From assembly GCF_013297935.1 (NCBI RefSeq), contig NZ_JAAFIX010000003.1, positions 1 through 64,000 on the forward strand: a DNA stretch of 64,000 nucleotides. The letters are read 5' to 3'. This DNA comes from Rhodoferax sp. (lineage in GTDB: Bacteria > Pseudomonadota > Gammaproteobacteria > Burkholderiales > Burkholderiaceae_C). Below are positions 23,657 to 32,558 of the stretch, piece by piece; the stretch's first letter is position 1; every line of letters begins with the position of its first letter. The translations under genes and the position numbers were made by a program. Under the pieces are notes generated by a model, which made no database searches, was not told the origin of the DNA, and saw nothing but the letters and a program-made list of their open reading frames with translations.

Positions 23657-26307
23657 TGATTCGTTACAAGTTCAAAGTTCAACATGCGGTGGCCGCCATC
23701 ACTGCGGCGCTGGTGCTCTCGGTGCTGGCCGCCAGTGTGGTGCTGGTGCGGGACCTGCACCGCAACGCCATCGCCGACGGCCAGGCCCAGGCCAGCCGCT
23801 TTGTCTCCGGCGCCCAAGCCGCGGCGAACCGCAGCTTGCTGGGGGTGGATGTTTTGCTGGCCAGCCTCAGCAGCCTGCTCAACCTCGAAAACATGCAGGC
23901 GGACTGGCTCGAAGGCCCGCTGGCCGGCAAACTCATTCAGGGTGCCACCCGCCAAAACCTGCTGGTCCGCAGCGTCTGGCTGATCGATGCCCAGAGCACG
24001 GTGCTGGCGAGCTCTGCCGCGCGAAGCAGCGAGGGAACCCTGGACTTGCCCAAGGGCTTTGCCACCGAGGCCATCAGCCACCCGATTTCCACCCTCGTAA
24101 TCAGCCAGCCCTTTATGAGCCCCAACAGCGCCGAAATGGTGCTGCTGTTTGCGCGGCATTTGCCCTTGGCAGACGGCACCAAGCTGCTGGCAGTGGCCGA
24201 AGTGCCGGTGAACCCGCTGACCACCATTCTGGTTCAGGGTGCGGACATCAATGCGCTGGAGGCCACCATTGAGCGCAGCAATGGCCAGCTCCTGGCCAGC
24301 GTGCCGCCCCAAGACACCTTGACAGGTAGCGTGTTGAGCCCGGCCATGACTCCGCAGTCCTTCGGCGTGGTGCAGACCATGCCCTCGCGCATTCAGCAGC
24401 GGCCGGCACTGGTGGCTTCGCGCCCCATGCTCTACAACGAACTACTCATCACCGCCAGTATTCCCATGGACACGGTGCTGGCAGAGTGGCAGTTTCAGGC
24501 GCAGCTGGTCGGCATGGTGGGCCTGGTGTTCAGCCTGTTTCTGGGGGCGGCCGGTTATGCTGCCTTGCGCTATTTGCAAAGCATGGGTCGGGCACAGCGC
24601 TCTATCAGCCATGCCAAGGCCACCACCGACCAGGCGCTGGAGTCTATGGAAAGCGGCTTTCTGCTGCTCGATGCCCAGCGGCGTGTGGTGACCTGGAACC
24701 GCCGCTACCTGGAGTTTTACCCCTGGCAGACCGCAGAAATCCGCGTGGGGCGCTCCTTCGAAGAAATGCTGATGGTGACCGCTACTGAGACGCTGGGCGA
24801 TGTGCCGCAACAAGCCCGCGAGCAGTGGGTGAGCAACCGCATGGCGATCTTGAAACTCGGCATGCACAGCCATGAGCGCGAGTTTCCCAACGGTCGCATC
24901 ATCGAAATCACCGAGCGGGCTACGCCCGATGGCGGTGTCGTGATCGTCTACCAGGACGTGACCCGCCTGCGGCGCGCCAGCGCCGAAATTGCGCAACTGG
25001 CCTACTTTGACCCGCTGACCAGCCTGCCCAACCGCCGGCTGCTCACCGACCGCCTGCAGCAGGCCCTGATTGCCAGCCTGCGCAGCGGGCGGCGCGGGGC
25101 TTTGCTGTTCATGGACCTCGACCATTTCAAAACCCTCAACGACACGCTGGGCCACGACGTGGGGGACCTGCTGCTGCAGCAAGTGGCGGTGCGGGTGAAA
25201 AATTGTGTGCGGGAGGCCGACACCGTGGCCCGCCTTGGCGGGGACGAATTCGTGATCATGCTGCTGGACCTCAGCCCGGACGAGGCCGAAGCTGCCCGCC
25301 AGGCGCAGTTGGTGGGCGACAACATCTTGCGGGCCATGGCGGAGCCCTTCACGCTCCACGAAAAAAGCCACCGGAGCTCGTGCAGCCTGGGCGCGACCTT
25401 GTTCGGGGAAGACACCCAGGATGCCGCCGAGCTGCTCAAGCAGGCAGATATTGCGATGTACCAGGTCAAGAGCAGCGGACGCAATGCATTCTGCTTTTTC
25501 GACCCCGGCATGTTGGCGGTGATTGAGGCCCGCGCAGCGTTGGAAATTGACCTGCGGCTGGCCCTGCAGGAGGCGCAGTTTGAGCTGTTCTACCAAGTGC
25601 AGGCCAGCAGCAGCGGCACCCCGGTGGGGGCAGAGGCCTTGATCCGCTGGCACCACCCCACCGAAGGGCTGGTGTTGCCGGCACGGTTTATCGGGGTGGC
25701 CGAAGAGACGGGGCTGATTCTGCCCATGGGCCTGTGGGTCATGGAGCAGGCCTGCACCCAGCTGGCGGCGTGGCAATCACAACCGGAGTTCCGCCATTTC
25801 CAGCTCTCGGTCAATGTCAGTGCGCGCCAGTTCCGGCAGCCTGATTTTGTGAACCAGGTGGCCCGCACCCTGCGCGCCACCGGTGCCCACGCTGAACTGC
25901 TGAAACTCGAACTCACCGAGAGCCTGGTGCTCGACAACGTGGAAGACACCATTGAGAAAATGCACGCGCTCAAATCTCTGGGCGTGCGCTTCTCGATGGA
26001 CGACTTCGGCACCGGGCACTCCTCGCTGTCGTACCTGACGCGCCTGCCCCTGAATCAGCTCAAAATTGACCAGTCCTTTGTGCACAACATCGGCCTGCAG
26101 GCGACGGACTCCATCATCATCCAGACCATCATCGGCATGGGGCGTAACCTCGGGCTGGAGGTTTTGGCTGAAGGGGTGGAGACCGAGGCGCAGCACAGCT
26201 TCCTATCGGCCCACGGTTGCGATTTGCACCAAGGCTACTTACTTGGCAGGCCTCAGCCGGTCGGTGCCTTTATGGCCTCACTCACTTCAGAGGAAATAGC
26301 TGCCTAG
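23656..26307 (+). CDS. membrane-anchored PAS-GGDEF-EAL protein with periplasmic sensor domain
   Basis: An 883-residue protein. A membrane helix at about 12-33 and another at about 288-315 flank a periplasmic region of some 250 residues resembling double-Cache sensor domains. Then come a PAS domain (about 325-440), GGDEF (about 450-610; RLGGDEF intact, I-site READ five residues before) and EAL (EALIRW, DDFGTGHSS, KIDQSFV). The ATG overlaps the stop of the binding-protein gene (TGATG), implying translational coupling and probably a functional partnership across the membrane. The last residues EEIAA and the stop codon come from an interspersed repeat copy. Confidence 0.92.
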   Translation: MIRYKFKVQHAVAAITAALVLSVLAASVVLVRDLHRNAIADGQAQASRFVSGAQAAANRSLLGVDVLLASLSSLLNLENMQADWLEGPLAGKLIQGATRQNLLVRSVWLIDAQSTVLASSAARSSEGTLDLPKGFATEAISHPISTLVISQPFMSPNSAEMVLLFARHLPLADGTKLLAVAEVPVNPLTTILVQGADINALEATIERSNGQLLASVPPQDTLTGSVLSPAMTPQSFGVVQTMPSRIQQRPALVASRPMLYNELLITASIPMDTVLAEWQFQAQLVGMVGLVFSLFLGAAGYAALRYLQSMGRAQRSISHAKATTDQALESMESGFLLLDAQRRVVTWNRRYLEFYPWQTAEIRVGRSFEEMLMVTATETLGDVPQQAREQWVSNRMAILKLGMHSHEREFPNGRIIEITERATPDGGVVIVYQDVTRLRRASAEIAQLAYFDPLTSLPNRRLLTDRLQQALIASLRSGRRGALLFMDLDHFKTLNDTLGHDVGDLLLQQVAVRVKNCVREADTVARLGGDEFVIMLLDLSPDEAEAARQAQLVGDNILRAMAEPFTLHEKSHRSSCSLGATLFGEDTQDAAELLKQADIAMYQVKSSGRNAFCFFDPGMLAVIEARAALEIDLRLALQEAQFELFYQVQASSSGTPVGAEALIRWHHPTEGLVLPARFIGVAEETGLILPMGLWVMEQACTQLAAWQSQPEFRHFQLSVNVSARQFRQPDFVNQVARTLRATGAHAELLKLELTESLVLDNVEDTIEKMHALKSLGVRFSMDDFGTGHSSLSYLTRLPLNQLKIDQSFVHNIGLQATDSIIIQTIIGMGRNLGLEVLAEGVETEAQHSFLSAHGCDLHQGYLLGRPQPVGAFMASLTSEEIAA

Positions 26308-26347
26308 CCCTTGTAAAGATTGCGCGAGCAGCTATATTTTTTATAGC
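26296..26347 (-). repeat. interspersed repeat copy between a GGDEF-EAL gene and queF
   Basis: On the minus strand: GCTAT, ATATAGCTGCTCGCGCA, ten bases, then AAGGGCTAGGCAGCTAT. The left end provides the last codons and TAG stop of the GGDEF-EAL gene; the right end stops 4 bp short of the queF stop codon. Confidence 0.8.
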
Positions 26348-26351
26348 AGAA

Positions 26352-27197
26352 TTACTGCCGCGCCGTGCGGATGTTGCCGGGCAAGGCTTGCGGATGGCTG
26401 GTGCGCAAGGGGTTGATGTCGAGCCCGCCGCGGCGGGTGTAGCGGGCGTAGACCGTGAGCTTGACCGGTTTGCACCGGGTCCAGATGTCCATAAAGATGC
26501 GCTCCACGCATTGCTCATGGAACTCGTTGTGATTGCGAAAACTCACCAGGTACTGCAGCAAGCCTTCTTGCTGAATGGCCAGCCCGGTGTAGCTGATTTG
26601 CACACTCCCCCAGTCCGGCTGGCCGGTGACCAGGCAGTTGCTTTTGAGCAGGTTGCTCACCAGCACTTCGGTCACGATGCCCTCTTCGGCCGGCGCGGTA
26701 CTGAGCAGCTCGGGGGCCGGTTGGTAGTGGGTGCAGTCCACATCGAGGCGGTCCAGGCTCAGGCCATCGAGTTCATGCACCGGCTCACGGTCAAACAGGT
26801 CGACACCCAGCACGCGCACGCCTACCGACTGCACCGGGCCACCGCGCCACGCCGCTTCTGCAATGTCGGCGCGCAAGCGCGCCAGCACCTCGGAGGCATC
26901 TGCAAAGCGGGTGTTGTTAAAGCTGTTGAGGTAGAGCTTGAAGGACTTGCTCTCGATGATGTTGGGTGTCTCGGCGGGAATGGTGAAGTGGGCCAACGCC
27001 ACCTGCGGCTTGCCGCGCAGGTTGAGCCAGCTCACTTCAAACGCGGTCCACAAATCAGCGCCAAAAAACGGTGCCGCGCCGGTGATGCCGATCTCGCTGC
27101 GCTTACCGGCACGGGGTATCGGAAACAGCAGGGACGCGTCGTACTGGTCGATATAGGCCGACGATTTGCCGAGTTGGCTTTGCTCTGGGGTGTTCAT
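26352..27197 (-). CDS. queF: NADPH-dependent 7-cyano-7-deazaguanine reductase
   Basis: A 281-residue enzyme that reduces preQ0 to preQ1 in queuosine biosynthesis. It is the long, two-domain (YqfN-like tandem) form. The QueF motif [13 protein letters not shown] and the catalytic cysteine in [19 protein letters not shown] are present, and the C-terminal half has [19 protein letters not shown] and [14 protein letters not shown]. Its ATG abuts the stop of the upstream hydrolase gene (TGAATG), so the two are co-transcribed. No other queuosine genes are near. Confidence 0.95.
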   Translation of the reverse strand: MNTPEQSQLGKSSAYIDQYDASLLFPIPRAGKRSEIGITGAAPFFGADLWTAFEVSWLNLRGKPQVALAHFTIPAETPNIIESKSFKLYLNSFNNTRFADASEVLARLRADIAEAAWRGGPVQSVGVRVLGVDLFDREPVHELDGLSLDRLDVDCTHYQPAPELLSTAPAEEGIVTEVLVSNLLKSNCLVTGQPDWGSVQISYTGLAIQQEGLLQYLVSFRNHNEFHEQCVERIFMDIWTRCKPVKLTVYARYTRRGGLDINPLRTSHPQALPGNIRTARQ

Positions 27198-28097
27198 TCA
27201 ATGCTTTCTGTCAATGTGGGCCAAGAGCGCGGCCAGAATGCGGCGCACGGGCTCGGCCGGCAAATCGTGGCCCATGCCGTCGATGCGAAGGAGCGTAGCA
27301 CCGGGAATGCGGCGCGCCGTGTCTTCGCCACAGGCCAGGGGCACCAGGGGGTCTGCACTGCCGTGCACCACCAGGGTGGGCGCGGTAATGCGCCCCAACA
27401 AGGCGGCGCGGTCCTTGTCAGACACCACCGCCACCATCTGGCGCAGGGTGCCCACGGGGTACAGCGCACGCTCCACCCCGCGGGTGATGCGGGCACGCAA
27501 GTCGGCCTCAGGAATAGGAAACGCGGGGCTGCCGATCGCACGAAACAGCGCCACCGAGTGGTCCACCATTGCGGCTTTGCTCGTGCCCATGGGTCGGCTC
27601 ATCATGGCGCGCAACACCTCCGGGGCCGGGCCCGGCAGGCCTTTGGCACCACTGCTGCTCATGATGCTGGTCAGGCTCAGCACCCGCTGCGGCACCGCCA
27701 GCGCTACGCGCTGCGCAATCATGCCGCCCATGCTCACGCCCGCCACGTGGGCCTGGCGCACGCCCAGCGCATCGAGCACGCCGATGGCATCTGCCGCCAT
27801 ATCGCTCAGCGAGTAAGGGGCTGCGGGCGTGAAGCCCAGCTTGTACTGCAGGCTGGCCCACATCAGGTTGGGCTTGCCCATAGCGTCCATGCGGGTGCTC
27901 AGGCCCACATCGCGGTTGTCAAAACAGATCACGCGGTAGCCGGCGGCCTCCAGCCCCGCCACCATCTCCGGCGGCCAGGCGATCAGCTGCAGGCCCAGCC
28001 CCATGATGAGCAGCACCGTGGGCTTATCCGCAAAAGACGCATCCCGCGCGGCACTGTCTTCGACTTCGATCTCAATACCATTTGCTCTTATTTTCAT
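27198..28097 (-). CDS. alpha/beta hydrolase
   Basis: A 299-residue alpha/beta-hydrolase-fold enzyme. The oxyanion-hole region is LLIMGLGLQLIAWPPEM, the nucleophile elbow is VAGVSMGGMIAQ (Ser), the acid is in LVVHGSADPLVP, and the histidine is in LRIDGMGHDLP. This matches the RdmC/aclacinomycin-methylesterase-like group, but the substrate is unknown. The start codon at 28097 lies inside a copy of the interspersed repeat, which also supplies the upstream region and any ribosome-binding site. It is followed immediately by queF and lies just downstream of yaaA on the same strand. Confidence 0.85.
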   Translation of the reverse strand: MKIRANGIEIEVEDSAARDASFADKPTVLLIMGLGLQLIAWPPEMVAGLEAAGYRVICFDNRDVGLSTRMDAMGKPNLMWASLQYKLGFTPAAPYSLSDMAADAIGVLDALGVRQAHVAGVSMGGMIAQRVALAVPQRVLSLTSIMSSSGAKGLPGPAPEVLRAMMSRPMGTSKAAMVDHSVALFRAIGSPAFPIPEADLRARITRGVERALYPVGTLRQMVAVVSDKDRAALLGRITAPTLVVHGSADPLVPLACGEDTARRIPGATLLRIDGMGHDLPAEPVRRILAALLAHIDRKH

Positions 28098-28137
28098 AGC
28101 TACCTGCGCATTATTTACGGGGGCTTAAGCCTGTTTT
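28084..28137 (+). repeat. interspersed repeat copy spanning yaaA stop and hydrolase start
   Basis: Plus strand: GCTCTTATTTTCATAGCTAC, then GCGCA, ten bases, GGGGGCTTAAGCC. Read on the minus strand it holds the last codons and TAA stop of yaaA (28125) and the ATG of the hydrolase gene (28097). Confidence 0.75.
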
Positions 28138-28898
28138 CTTCTAAAAATCAAGCGTTCTGGCGTGGATTCTTCAGCGGCAAATGCATACCCATCCACATCA
28201 AAACCCTTGAGTTGTTCGGGCGTGCTCAGGCGGTGGGTGATGGCATAGCGGGCCATCAAACCCCGCGCTTTTTTGGCGAAGAAGCTGATGATTTTGTACT
28301 TGCCGTCTTTGTATTCCTGGAACACGCACTCCACCACCCGGCCCTTCAGGGCCTTGAGGTCCACCGCCTTGAAGTATTCGTTAGACGCCAGATTCACCAC
28401 CACCGGAGTGGTGTCGGCTTTCAGGCGGGTGTTCAGGTAGTCCGAGAGCTGGCTGCCCCAGTAGTGGTAGAGGTTGTTGCCATGCGGGCCCTTCAGGCTG
28501 GTGCCCATTTCCAGGCGGTAGGGCTGCATCAGGTCCAAGGGGCGCAACACGCCATAGAGGCCGCTCAAGATGCACACATGGCTCTGCGCCCAGTCCAGAT
28601 CTTCGGTGCCCAGCGTTTTGGCATCCAGCCCGTCGTACACATCGCCATTGAAAGCCAGCACGGCCTGGCGTGCATTTTTCTCGCTGGCCTTGGGGGACCA
28701 GGCGGCATAGCGCGCCACATTCAGGGCCGAGAGTTTGTCGCTCAGGTCCATCAGGCTGGCAATGTCTTGGGGCGAGTAGTCCCGCAGCAAGGCAATGAGC
28801 TCCTTGGACTGCTTCACGAACAAAGGGGCCGTGTGGGGCTGACCGTTCAGGGGGGTTTCGTAATCCAGCGATTTGGCGGGGGACAGTACAAACAACAT
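28125..28898 (-). CDS. yaaA: peroxide stress protein YaaA (UPF0246)
   Basis: A 257-residue protein of the YaaA family, which in E. coli limits Fenton damage by lowering free iron during hydrogen peroxide stress and binds DNA. Family hallmarks are the start MLFVLSPAKSLDYETPL, ILSGLYGVLRPLDLMQPYRLEM, VNLASNEYFKAVD and CVFQEYKDGKYKIISFFAKKARG. The ATG at 28898 matches the family start; an upstream frame to 29039 is not conserved. Its stop lies in a repeat copy. The 224 bp upstream (28899-29122) show no gene. Confidence 0.94.
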   Translation of the reverse strand: MLFVLSPAKSLDYETPLNGQPHTAPLFVKQSKELIALLRDYSPQDIASLMDLSDKLSALNVARYAAWSPKASEKNARQAVLAFNGDVYDGLDAKTLGTEDLDWAQSHVCILSGLYGVLRPLDLMQPYRLEMGTSLKGPHGNNLYHYWGSQLSDYLNTRLKADTTPVVVNLASNEYFKAVDLKALKGRVVECVFQEYKDGKYKIISFFAKKARGLMARYAITHRLSTPEQLKGFDVDGYAFAAEESTPERLIFRRKQA

Positions 28899-29122
28899 GG
28901 CAATTCGGGGGCCGCACGCGGCGGCTGGCAATTCGTGAAAAAAACGCTGCAATCGGGGCGCCGGGCCGCCGCACCGGGCGGGCTGCGCACAGCGGGAGGC
29001 CAGTTTATCCCGAAGGCGTGTGCGCCAACCTTGGCCCACGCCAAGCCCCGCAGCCGCGTCACGGTTTCTTCATATGGGCGACTTAGTCTCGGTGCCATCT
29101 TTAACCGGGAACTTTCACCACC

Positions 29123-30499
29123 ATGCCCTGCTTGCCCCTCACCCGCCTGGCCACCGCGCTCACACTGGCACTCAGCGTGATCGGCGCCTCCGCCCAAACC
29201 GAAGTGACCGCCGTGCTGGCCGGCCACGCCGCGCTGCCCGCCTCCACCACCGTCGAAGCCCCCAAGGCGGCCGGCCCGTTTTTTGAGACTGCCGGCAAGT
29301 TCAACGCGGCCAACCGCCAGCGCACCGAAGTGCTGGGCAGCATTGACGGCATCAGCTTCGTGGGCGACCCCAAGTACCCGCGCAAATCGGGCGGCGCACT
29401 GCCCATCAAAGGCCAGTCGGTGCAGGGATTCTCGGGCATCGTTTCCTTGGGGAACGCAGAGTTTCTGGCGCTCACCGACAACGGCTTCGGCAGCAAGCTC
29501 AACTCGCAAGACGCACTCTTGATGGTGCACCGGGTGAAGGCCGATTGGGCCAAGGGCACTGTCACCCGCCTCAAAACCACCTTTTTGCAGGACCCGGACC
29601 GCAAAGTGCCCTTTGCCATTCAGAACGAAGCCACCACCGAGCGCTTTTTGACCGGCATTGACTTCGACCCCGAGTCCATTCAAATCGTGGGCGACGAGTG
29701 GTGGATCGGCGACGAGTTCGGCCCTTATGTGCTGCGCGTAACTCCCCAGGGCAAAGTGCTGGGCGTGGTTGAAACCGTGGTGGGCGGCAAGGCCTACCGC
29801 AGCCCTGACCACTACATGAACGGCCGCCTGCCCAACTACCCGGGCGATGCTACTTTCGAGGCCCGCCGTAGCGGTGGCTTTGAGCCCATGGCCAAGTCGC
29901 TGGACGGCAAGACCCTGTACCCCATGCTGGAGTGGCCCCTGTGGGACGCCACCACCAAGACCCAGGAAATGCACAAGGGCAAGCCTTACACCCGCATTTT
30001 GGAGCTGGATGCCGCCAGCAAAACCTACAGCACCCGCCAGTGGAAATACGCGTTTGAAGAGGCGGGCAACGTGGCCGCCGACTTCCAGATGCTGAGCGCC
30101 ACCACCGGCCTCGTGATCGAACGCGACGACAGCACCGAAGGCTCGGGCAAGGTCTGCAAAGACGAGCCCCGCACCGACTGCTTTACCCGCCCGGCCAAGT
30201 TCAAACGCGTCTACAAGATCGACTTCGCCCAGACCGATGCGGATGGCTTTGTGAAAAAGGTGGCCTATATTGACCTCACCAAAATCGCCAACCCGCAGCG
30301 CCTGGCCAAGGTAGGGCCTAACGAAGAAACCTTTGTGCTGCCCCACCTCGGACCTGAAGGCCTGACCGTGGTGGACGCCCACCACATCGTGCTGGTGAAC
30401 GACAACAACTTCCCCTACTCCAGCGGCCGCACCCTGGGCCAGCCGGACGACAACGAGCTGACCCTGCTCAACATCCGCGCGCTGGTGGACGCGCCCTAA
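29123..30499 (+). CDS. esterase-like activity of phytase family protein, exported
   Basis: A 458-residue protein with a cleavable signal peptide (LTRLATALTLALSVIGASAQ) and a beta-propeller-like phytase-like domain: GFSGIVSLGNAEFLALTDNG, FDPESIQIVGDEWWIGDEFG, PYVLRVTPQGKVLGVVE and GPEGLTVVDAHHIVLVNDNN. Such proteins are thought to be periplasmic or secreted phosphoesterases; the substrate is not known. It stands alone with divergent or unrelated neighbours. A GGGA ribosome-binding site precedes the ATG. Confidence 0.85.
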   Translation: MPCLPLTRLATALTLALSVIGASAQTEVTAVLAGHAALPASTTVEAPKAAGPFFETAGKFNAANRQRTEVLGSIDGISFVGDPKYPRKSGGALPIKGQSVQGFSGIVSLGNAEFLALTDNGFGSKLNSQDALLMVHRVKADWAKGTVTRLKTTFLQDPDRKVPFAIQNEATTERFLTGIDFDPESIQIVGDEWWIGDEFGPYVLRVTPQGKVLGVVETVVGGKAYRSPDHYMNGRLPNYPGDATFEARRSGGFEPMAKSLDGKTLYPMLEWPLWDATTKTQEMHKGKPYTRILELDAASKTYSTRQWKYAFEEAGNVAADFQMLSATTGLVIERDDSTEGSGKVCKDEPRTDCFTRPAKFKRVYKIDFAQTDADGFVKKVAYIDLTKIANPQRLAKVGPNEETFVLPHLGPEGLTVVDAHHIVLVNDNNFPYSSGRTLGQPDDNELTLLNIRALVDAP

Positions 30500-30554
30500 A
30501 ACAGGGGCTTCGAAGCCTGCCGGGGCCGGTGCCGCCATGCACAATGGCGGCACC

Positions 30555-31436
30555 ATGACGCAGCCCGCCGCAACCCCGATTTCTCTTGATTTTCAGCACC
30601 GCCCGCGCAACGGCTGGGCCTTGGCCCGCAGCCTGTTGGCGGGCCGCCCCGCGCAAGCGCCCGATGGTGCGCTAACCATCACATTCAGCGCCTCTTGGCA
30701 GGGCGCGCAAGCCCCGGCGGCCAAGCTGCAGGCCTACCGCCAGCGCTGCGGGCTACCGGCCAACCACACCCTGCCGCCCCTGTTTTTGCACGCCATGGCC
30801 ATGCCGCTGCACATGGCAGTCATGAGCCACGCGCGCTTCCCCCTGCGCCTGCTGGGTCTGGTCCACCTGAGCAACCACATGCAATGCCTGCGCCCCATCG
30901 GCGACGGCGAGGTGCTCGACATGGACTGCCGAATGGACGGCCTGCTGGCCACCGACCGCGGACAGGAGTTCACCCTGCACACCCGTCTGCTGGCTGGCGG
31001 TGAAACGGTGTGGACAGAGCGCAGTACCTTTCTGGCCCCAAGCCCCCACCGGGGCCCTAAACCGGCGCCCGCCGCCCAACCCGACTGGGGGCCACCCTTG
31101 GCGCAGTGGGCTGTGGCCGGCAATGCGGGGCGGCAGTTTGCCAGCCCCTCCGGCGACTGGAACCCCATCCACATCAGCGCACTCAGCGCACGCTTGTTTG
31201 GCTACCCGCGGGCCATCGGGCACGGCATGTTCAGCGCAGCGCGTTGCGTGGCCCTGCTGCAGCGGGACCGGCCCGCCTGCGAGGCCATTGAGATTGACGT
31301 GCGCTTCAAGCGCCCCCTGTTGATTCCCGGCGAAGTGGCCTTACATAGCCGGCAAGAGGCGGACTGCACCCGCTTTGTTTTGAAGGTTTTGCCCCATGGC
31401 GAGCCGCACATTGAAGGTGCCCTGCGCAGCTTGTGA
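30555..31436 (+). CDS. MaoC/hot-dog fold dehydratase-like protein
   Basis: A 293-residue protein with a C-terminal MaoC-type hot-dog domain: the hydratase motif is in [20 protein letters not shown] followed by [16 protein letters not shown], which retains the Asp-x-Asn-Pro-x-His signature as DWNPIH. The N-terminal half is a degenerate hot-dog domain, as in R-specific enoyl-CoA hydratases and acyl-ACP dehydratases. An ATG at 30537 is an alternative start. The gene is 53 bp ahead of moaC on the same strand; a functional link is unlikely. The fatty-acyl substrate is inferred from the family. Confidence 0.8.
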   Translation: MTQPAATPISLDFQHRPRNGWALARSLLAGRPAQAPDGALTITFSASWQGAQAPAAKLQAYRQRCGLPANHTLPPLFLHAMAMPLHMAVMSHARFPLRLLGLVHLSNHMQCLRPIGDGEVLDMDCRMDGLLATDRGQEFTLHTRLLAGGETVWTERSTFLAPSPHRGPKPAPAAQPDWGPPLAQWAVAGNAGRQFASPSGDWNPIHISALSARLFGYPRAIGHGMFSAARCVALLQRDRPACEAIEIDVRFKRPLLIPGEVALHSRQEADCTRFVLKVLPHGEPHIEGALRSL

Positions 31437-31488
31437 AGCCCGCGCCGACCGCCACCCCTTTCAACCCCTTGCGACTGAGGACGACACC

Positions 31489-32007
31489 ATGAGCAACCCA
31501 TCCGACAACAGCTCCGCTCTGACCCACTTCGACACCAAGGGCGATGCCCACATGGTCAACATCGCCGGCAAAGCCCTGACGCATCGCAAAGCGGTAGCAG
31601 GCGGGCGTATCCAGATGCAGCAGCACACGCTGGACCTGATCCAGAACGCGCAGGCCGCCAAGGGCGATGTGCTGGGCGTGGCCCGCGTGGCCGGCATCAT
31701 GGCTGCCAAGAAAACCAGCGACCTGATTCCCCTGTGCCACCCCATCATGCTGACCCGGGTCGCTATTGAGTTTGAGGTGATCCACGCCACCGCCACCACC
31801 CTGCCCGCTATTCAGTGCCTGGCCATTGCCGAGACTACCGGCGGCACCGGCGTGGAAATGGAAGCCCTGACCGCCGTGCAAGTGACCCTACTGACGATTT
31901 ACGACATGTGCAAAGCCGTCGACAAAGGCATGGTCATGACCGATGTGAAGCTGCTCGAAAAACACGGCGGCAAGTCAGGCACCTACCTGGCACCACCCAG
32001 CGCCTGA
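31489..32007 (+). CDS. moaC: cyclic pyranopterin monophosphate synthase
   Basis: A 172-residue enzyme that, after MoaA, completes formation of cyclic pyranopterin monophosphate in molybdenum cofactor synthesis. Conserved features: [39 protein letters not shown] (active-site His/Cys region) and [20 protein letters not shown] followed by [11 protein letters not shown] with the catalytic lysine and aspartates. The ATG at 31489 follows a GAGGA site. No other molybdopterin gene is in the window. Confidence 0.96.
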   Translation: MSNPSDNSSALTHFDTKGDAHMVNIAGKALTHRKAVAGGRIQMQQHTLDLIQNAQAAKGDVLGVARVAGIMAAKKTSDLIPLCHPIMLTRVAIEFEVIHATATTLPAIQCLAIAETTGGTGVEMEALTAVQVTLLTIYDMCKAVDKGMVMTDVKLLEKHGGKSGTYLAPPSA

Positions 32008-32070
32008 GCCTTCTCAGCCCTGCCACACTGCAAATCACCGGCCCGCGCCCTAAGGCGTTGGTCCTGCGAG

Positions 32071-32379
32071 TCAATCGCCGGGTTGTGCGCCCTCGTAGCC
32101 CTCGACCAACACCAGGTCATTCACCGACACCTCTTTGCGCAGGGCAATGGCGGCTTGGTAGGCCGGTGAATGCCAGCAGTCCAGCGCCGCCTGGTAGCTG
32201 GGGAACTCAATCACCACATTGCGGCTGCGGCTCTCGCCCTCCGGGTTCTCAAACTGGCCGGCGCGCACCAGAAAACGGGCGCCATATTCCTTGAACGGCG
32301 CGGCGTTCGCCGCTTGGTAGGCCTTGTAAGCCTCGGTGTCGAACACCTCCACGCGACCGATCCAATATCCTTTGGGCAT
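32071..32379 (-). CDS. DUF1330 domain protein
   Basis: A 102-residue protein of the DUF1330 family, a ferredoxin-like alpha-beta fold of unknown function related to dimeric alpha-beta barrel proteins. Typical segments are GYWIGRVEVFDTEAYKAYQA, GARFLVRAGQFENPEG, RNVVIEFPSYQAALDCWHSP and AYQAAIALR. AAGGAG lies 9 bases before the ATG at 32379, which favours it over the in-frame ATG at 32397. It is convergent with moaC, 63 bp apart. A repeat copy lies upstream. Confidence 0.85.
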   Translation of the reverse strand: MPKGYWIGRVEVFDTEAYKAYQAANAAPFKEYGARFLVRAGQFENPEGESRSRNVVIEFPSYQAALDCWHSPAYQAAIALRKEVSVNDLVLVEGYEGAQPGD

Positions 32380-32439
32380 CAGGGTACTCCTTGTCAAATG
32401 GAGCCCCAGTGTAGAAGAAGCCTCGCCACACCTTTTTTA

Positions 32440-32499
32440 GGCATCAAATCGGCCTGCAGCCCTCGCATTAATTGCGCGAGTAGCTATTCAAAGCATAGC
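32440..32499 (-). repeat. interspersed repeat copy upstream of valS
   Basis: Minus strand: GCTATGCTTTGAATAGCTAC, TCGCGCA, ten bases, GAGGGCTGCAGGCC and TTTGATGCC. This is one of the most complete copies. It lies between the DUF1330 and valS starts and may carry part of either promoter. Confidence 0.8.
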
Positions 32500-32558
32500 G
32501 ACCCGCACTCCCCTCACATGCACCGGTAAAATCGCCGCTCGCTCTTAGAAGAACCTCC

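Noticed and set aside
28899..29122. An N-terminal extension of YaaA by 47 residues
   Set aside because: The extension is basic and Pro-rich with no family support; the ATG at 28898 matches the conserved YaaA start.
26217..29180. A plus-strand open frame of nearly 1000 codons across queF, the hydrolase gene and yaaA
   Set aside because: It lies antisense to three genes with intact family motifs. Long antisense frames are expected in GC-rich DNA.
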